From Myxococcales bacterium (GTDB lineage: Bacteria; Myxococcota; Polyangia; Nannocystales; Nannocystaceae), in the NCBI GenBank assembly GCA_016793465.1, contig JAEUJW010000081.1, forward strand, positions 225,812 to 289,811: a stretch of DNA of 64,000 bases. The letters run 5' to 3'. The notes below the pieces were generated by a model. It had not been told where the DNA came from. It searched no databases and saw only the letters and a list, made by a program, of their open reading frames with translations. The first letter of the stretch is position 1, and every line of letters starts with the position of its first letter. Positions 61,478 to 64,000 of the stretch are shown here, piece by piece. A program made the translations under genes and the position numbers.

Positions 61478-62377
61478 TCAGGTCGCGGACCAGGCGTCGG
61501 TGCAGATCCAGGGGGTCTCGCTGCAGACGCTGGCGGTGCACTCGAGCAGGGTGCACTCGATGCCGGTGGTGCAGGGCTCGCCGGGCGGCTTCCTGGGCCG
61601 GCAGATCGCGCCGGGGTCGCACCACGTGGTGTCGCCGCAGAGGACGCCCTTGAAGCAGGGCTCGCCGGGGGCGGGGGCGGCGACGCACAGGCCGCCGTCG
61701 GGGTCGCACAGGGCCCCGGACGGGCAGGTCGCGGTCAGCTCGTCGCCGCTGCGGCAGACGTCGCCGAGGCCGACGAGCGGCAGGTCGACGACGGTGCAGG
61801 CGTCGTCGAACGGGCTGCAGCCGAGCGGGGCGGCGCACGCGTCGGCGTAGAGGTCGTAGGTGAGGTTGTCGCAGGCGCTGCCCGCGGCCAGGCCGCCGGT
61901 GAACACGCGGCAGCCGTCGCAGGCGGCCTCGGCGAGCGCGCGGCGGTGGGCGCAGCCGATGCCGAGCGGGCGCGCCAGGCGGTCGGCGGCGCAGGTCGGG
62001 TCGAACGTGAGGCCCTGTCCCTTCGACCAGGTGACCATGTCGCCGAGGGCGGCGGCGACGTCGACGGTGCAGGTCGGCGCGGCGCAGCCGCACACGCCGC
62101 GGACCTCGCACACGCGCGTGGCCATGGCGCTGGCGAACTCGGCCTCGCCGACCGCGGGGTTGCCGGCGCAGACGTCGGGGCCGTCGCTGTCGCCGGTCGG
62201 GTCGGTGGTCGGCGGGAAGGTGGTGGTCGGCGGGAAGGTGGAGGTCGGCGGGAAGGTGGTCGGGCCCGCGGAGGTGTCGGGGTCGCCGGACGTCGAGGTG
62301 GTGGCGCCGGGGTCGACGACGCTGTCGCCCTGGCAGGCGGCGAGGGCGAGCGCGAGCAGCAACGCGAAGCGAGGCAT
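61478..62377 (-). CDS. Cysteine-rich lipoprotein
   Basis: A 299-residue lipoprotein: signal peptide ending ALALAACQGD, a short Thr/Pro linker with TFPPT repeats, then a mature part with about 24 cysteines in patterns such as CEVRGVCGCAAPTC, CAADRLARPLGIGC, SACDNLTYDLYADACAAPLGC, VLCGDTTWCDPGAIC and ECTASVC. The second half resembles dickkopf-like cysteine modules. Likely disulfide-rich surface protein of the type common in this group. No ligand inferred. The ATG at 62377 is chosen as the signal peptide start. Confidence 0.7.
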   Translation of the reverse strand: MPRFALLLALALAACQGDSVVDPGATTSTSGDPDTSAGPTTFPPTSTFPPTTTFPPTTDPTGDSDGPDVCAGNPAVGEAEFASAMATRVCEVRGVCGCAAPTCTVDVAAALGDMVTWSKGQGLTFDPTCAADRLARPLGIGCAHRRALAEAACDGCRVFTGGLAAGSACDNLTYDLYADACAAPLGCSPFDDACTVVDLPLVGLGDVCRSGDELTATCPSGALCDPDGGLCVAAPAPGEPCFKGVLCGDTTWCDPGAICRPRKPPGEPCTTGIECTLLECTASVCSETPWICTDAWSAT

Positions 62378-62558
62378 GGGCGGGCATGATAGCCGGTCCC
62401 GCGGGCGGGCCACGAGCCCGTGGACGAAGCCGGCCGGGTCAGGCACACAGCTGGTCGAGGCTGTACTGGCCGCCGGCCTGGCAGTGGACCCCCAGTCTCA
62501 GGAAAGTTGTCGCCTTCACCGATAAACCACCCGAGGGGCGAGCAAAGCAACCAGTGAG

Positions 62559-62777
62559 ATGAACACCGAGATCGCCCGGATGGGCGGGCAGCAGAGAACA
62601 GACGAGTACGACGTGGACCTCGAGGAGGGGACGGCGCCGTCGGAGAAGCCGGCGGAGCCGGCGAGCCAGGCGATGGTCGAGCTGATCATCCCGCAGGGCG
62701 TCGAGTACATGATGGACTTCATGCGCAGCCCTGGAGGGCTGTGCATCAAGATCCCGGTGGGGGAGGTGCGGCGATGA
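62559..62777 (+). CDS. Small ORF at the head of the IS element
   Basis: A 72-residue acidic product (DVDLEEGTAPSEKPAEPAS, then AMVELIIPQGVEYMMDFM and IKIPVGEVRR) whose stop overlaps the orfA ATG (ATGA). A gene in this position is unusual for IS3 elements, which normally have two. It may be a host gene interrupted by the element, an accessory regulator, or chance. Coupling to orfA argues it is translated. Confidence 0.45.
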   Translation: MNTEIARMGGQQRTDEYDVDLEEGTAPSEKPAEPASQAMVELIIPQGVEYMMDFMRSPGGLCIKIPVGEVRR

Positions 62778-63322
62778 AGGCGCCGATGCGAAAGCAGTAC
62801 ACGGAGGCGTTCAAGGCGAACGCGGTGCGCAGGATGAGCGCGCCGGGCCAGTCGATCCAGGAGCTCGCGGAGGAGCTGGGGGTGGGTCCGTCGCTTTTGT
62901 TCCGGTGGAGGCGAAAAGCGGGTACCAGCCAGTCGATGACGACGCAAAAACCTGATGCCCCCACCCATCGCCCCAGGCGGCCGCAGGACTGGACGAGCGA
63001 GGAGAAGCTCGCGGTGGTCCTGGAGGCGCAGGGCCTCACGGAGGAGCAGCTGGGGGGCTTGGTGCGCCAGCGTGGGCTGCACCGGGCGACGCTCGACGAG
63101 TGGCGCGAGCAGGTGATGCGCGGTGCGCGGGCCGAGCTCGGCGGACGCGGCGACAAGGCGCAGGCCACCGCCGAGGCCAAGCGGATCCGCGAGCTCGAGC
63201 GCGAGGTTGCGCGCAAGGACAAGGCGCTGGCTGAGACGGCGGCGCTGCTGGTGCTCCAAAAAAAAGCCCGGGCCCTTCTGGGGGGCGGGGACGACGACAC
63301 GGAGCCGCGCAGCGGGCCGTGA
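62774..63322 (+). CDS. IS3-family transposase OrfA
   Basis: A 182-residue protein with an IS3/IS911-type HTH: KQYTEAFKANAVRRMSAPGQSIQELAEELGVGPSLLFRWRRKAG. It continues with a second HTH-like stretch (LAVVLEAQGLTEEQLGGLVRQRGLHRATLDEWREQV) and a leucine-zipper-like helix (AEAKRIRELEREVARKDKALAETAALLVLQKK). OrfA binds the IS ends and can act alone as a regulator. The ATG at 62774 overlaps the preceding small gene. It contains the A8 run used for frameshifting near its end. Confidence 0.85.
   Translation: MKAPMRKQYTEAFKANAVRRMSAPGQSIQELAEELGVGPSLLFRWRRKAGTSQSMTTQKPDAPTHRPRRPQDWTSEEKLAVVLEAQGLTEEQLGGLVRQRGLHRATLDEWREQVMRGARAELGGRGDKAQATAEAKRIRELEREVARKDKALAETAALLVLQKKARALLGGGDDDTEPRSGP
63258..63266 (+). 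promoter_or_regulatory. Programmed -1 frameshift site (A8G)
   Basis: Eight A residues followed by G (63258-63266) lie in orfA codons CAA-AAA-AAA-GCC. A -1 slip leaves orfA and enters the frame of orfB, which is open from there to the window end. This is the usual way IS3 elements make the OrfAB transposase. Confidence 0.75.
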
Positions 63323-64000
63323 TCCTGCGCCTGCTGGACGAGGCCACGGCCGCGGGAGCGCGGCTCTCGCGGGCGTGCGAGCTGCTGGGGCTGACGGAGC
63401 GAACCGTGCAGCGCTGGCGCGAGCAGGGCGGCGGCGACGATCGCCGGCGTGGCCCGTCCAGCACCCCGCACAACAAGCTGTCCGAGGCCGAGGAGAAGCG
63501 CCTCCTGGACCTCGCCAAATCGAAGGAGTACTGCGACCAGTCGCCCAAGCAGATCATCCCCCGCCTGGCCGACTGCGGCATCTACATCGCCTCCGAGTCG
63601 AGCCTCAATCGCTTGCTGAAGCGGCACGGCCTGCTGCGCCACCGCACCCGCGCGCGGCCGCCGGCGCCGCGGCCACGCGCCCTCACGGCGACTGGCCCGA
63701 ACCAGGTCTACTCCTGGGACATCACCTACCTGAAGAGCCGCGTCCGCGGCGTGTACTTCTACCTGTACCTCATCGTCGACGTGTGGAGCCGTCGCGTCGT
63801 CGCCTGGGCGGTCCACGATCGTGAATGCGGATTGCTCGCAGCGGCCCTCGTCGAAAGTGCTTGCATTGTAAATCCTCGGTCTGGTAATCTCCTCTGGCTG
63901 CATTCGGATAATGGCGCGCCGATGAAGAGCGCCGCCCTCCTCTCCAGGCTGCGTGAGCTCGGCATCTCGCCCTCCTTCAGCCGGCCCAGCACCAGCGACG
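63319..64000 (+). CDS. IS3-family transposase OrfB (partial, runs off window)
   Basis: Read from the GTG at 63319 (overlapping the orfA TGA), the frame encodes 227 residues without stop: VILRLLDEATAAGARLSRACELLGLTERTVQRW, then an HTH_21-type region (KEYCDQSPKQIIPRLADCGIYIASESSLNRLLKRHGLL). The rve integrase core follows with YSWDITYL (first Asp), YLYLIVDVWSRRVVAWAVHDRE and LHSDNGAPM (second Asp). The catalytic Glu is beyond the window. It is probably expressed mainly as an OrfAB fusion through the A8 slip in orfA. Confidence 0.88.
   Translation, partial: MILRLLDEATAAGARLSRACELLGLTERTVQRWREQGGGDDRRRGPSSTPHNKLSEAEEKRLLDLAKSKEYCDQSPKQIIPRLADCGIYIASESSLNRLLKRHGLLRHRTRARPPAPRPRALTATGPNQVYSWDITYLKSRVRGVYFYLYLIVDVWSRRVVAWAVHDRECGLLAAALVESACIVNPRSGNLLWLHSDNGAPMKSAALLSRLRELGISPSFSRPSTSD

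Larger units (their letters stand above)
62485..64000 (+). mobile_element. IS3-type insertion sequence, left part (continues beyond window)
   Basis: An IS3-family layout: orfA with HTH, orfB with DDE integrase core in the -1 frame, overlapping stop/start, and an A8 slippery run. A candidate left end is TGGACCCCCAGTCTCAGGAA at 62485, TG-initial as IS3 ends usually are; the right end is outside the window so the inverted repeat cannot be confirmed. Codon usage is less GC-biased than the host genes (for example around 63840-63910). Confidence 0.8.

Overview
The window is very GC-rich DNA with strong GC bias at third codon positions. It is dense in myxobacterial-type genes: Ser/Thr protein kinases (three), lipoproteins with long Ser/Thr/Gly-rich linkers after the lipobox, cysteine-rich repeat modules, VWA lipoproteins and a MauG-like di-haem lipoprotein. 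This suggests a delta-proteobacterial myxobacterium, most likely of the Nannocystis/Enhygromyxa side. That placement is inferred from gene style, not from a phylogenetic marker.

Layout. 0-6.6 kb: housekeeping and regulatory genes (tsaE, a small bacterial histone, a QueA-like enzyme, an SDR, an XRE-cupin regulator, an L7/L12-like protein, a zinc-ribbon membrane protein) and a tRNA-Lys(CTT). 6.8-15 kb: envelope and secreted proteins (VWA lipoprotein, kinase plus membrane partner, two tandem cysteine-rich lipoproteins, a lipoprotein, a membrane-anchored thioredoxin-like protein). 15-21.3 kb: a kinase, a saccharopine-dehydrogenase-like reductase, a second zinc-ribbon membrane protein and a CBS-domain protein. 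22.2-43.2 kb: a sedolisin-type protease followed by a tightly overlapping operon whose second and sixth genes are a PgsC/CapC-type membrane protein and a PgsB/CapB-type ligase. I read this as a poly-gamma-glutamate (or related gamma-linked polymer) synthesis and export system adapted to a two-membrane envelope. It also encodes a CHASE2-like sensor protein, a large membrane-anchored periplasmic protein, a hydrolase-like lipoprotein and a 1889-residue protein ending in a probable outer-membrane beta-barrel. 43.8-47.7 kb: a kinase-ATPase-TPR signalling protein. 47.7-62.4 kb: small membrane proteins, a VWA lipoprotein, an M19-like dipeptidase with cysteine-rich repeats, a frameshifted histidine kinase, UPF0158, an intradiol-dioxygenase-like lipoprotein, a MauG-like peroxidase and more lipoproteins. 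62.5-64 kb: the left part of an IS3-type insertion sequence that runs off the window.

The strongest unexplained signal is a short palindrome, approximately ACCTGTCC-N4-GGACAGGT, present dozens of times. It lies just after stop codons, in intergenic DNA and inside reading frames. It is often amplified in tandem together with flanking DNA. Inside genes the clear periods are multiples of three (36, 54, 60 and 75 bp); several intergenic ones are not (43, 62, about 72 bp). At several loci the repeated DNA is the 3' end of the adjacent gene. The element resembles in logic, not in sequence, the Rickettsia palindromic elements that live inside proteins and REP elements at gene ends. The polyglutamate operon is its main hotspot.
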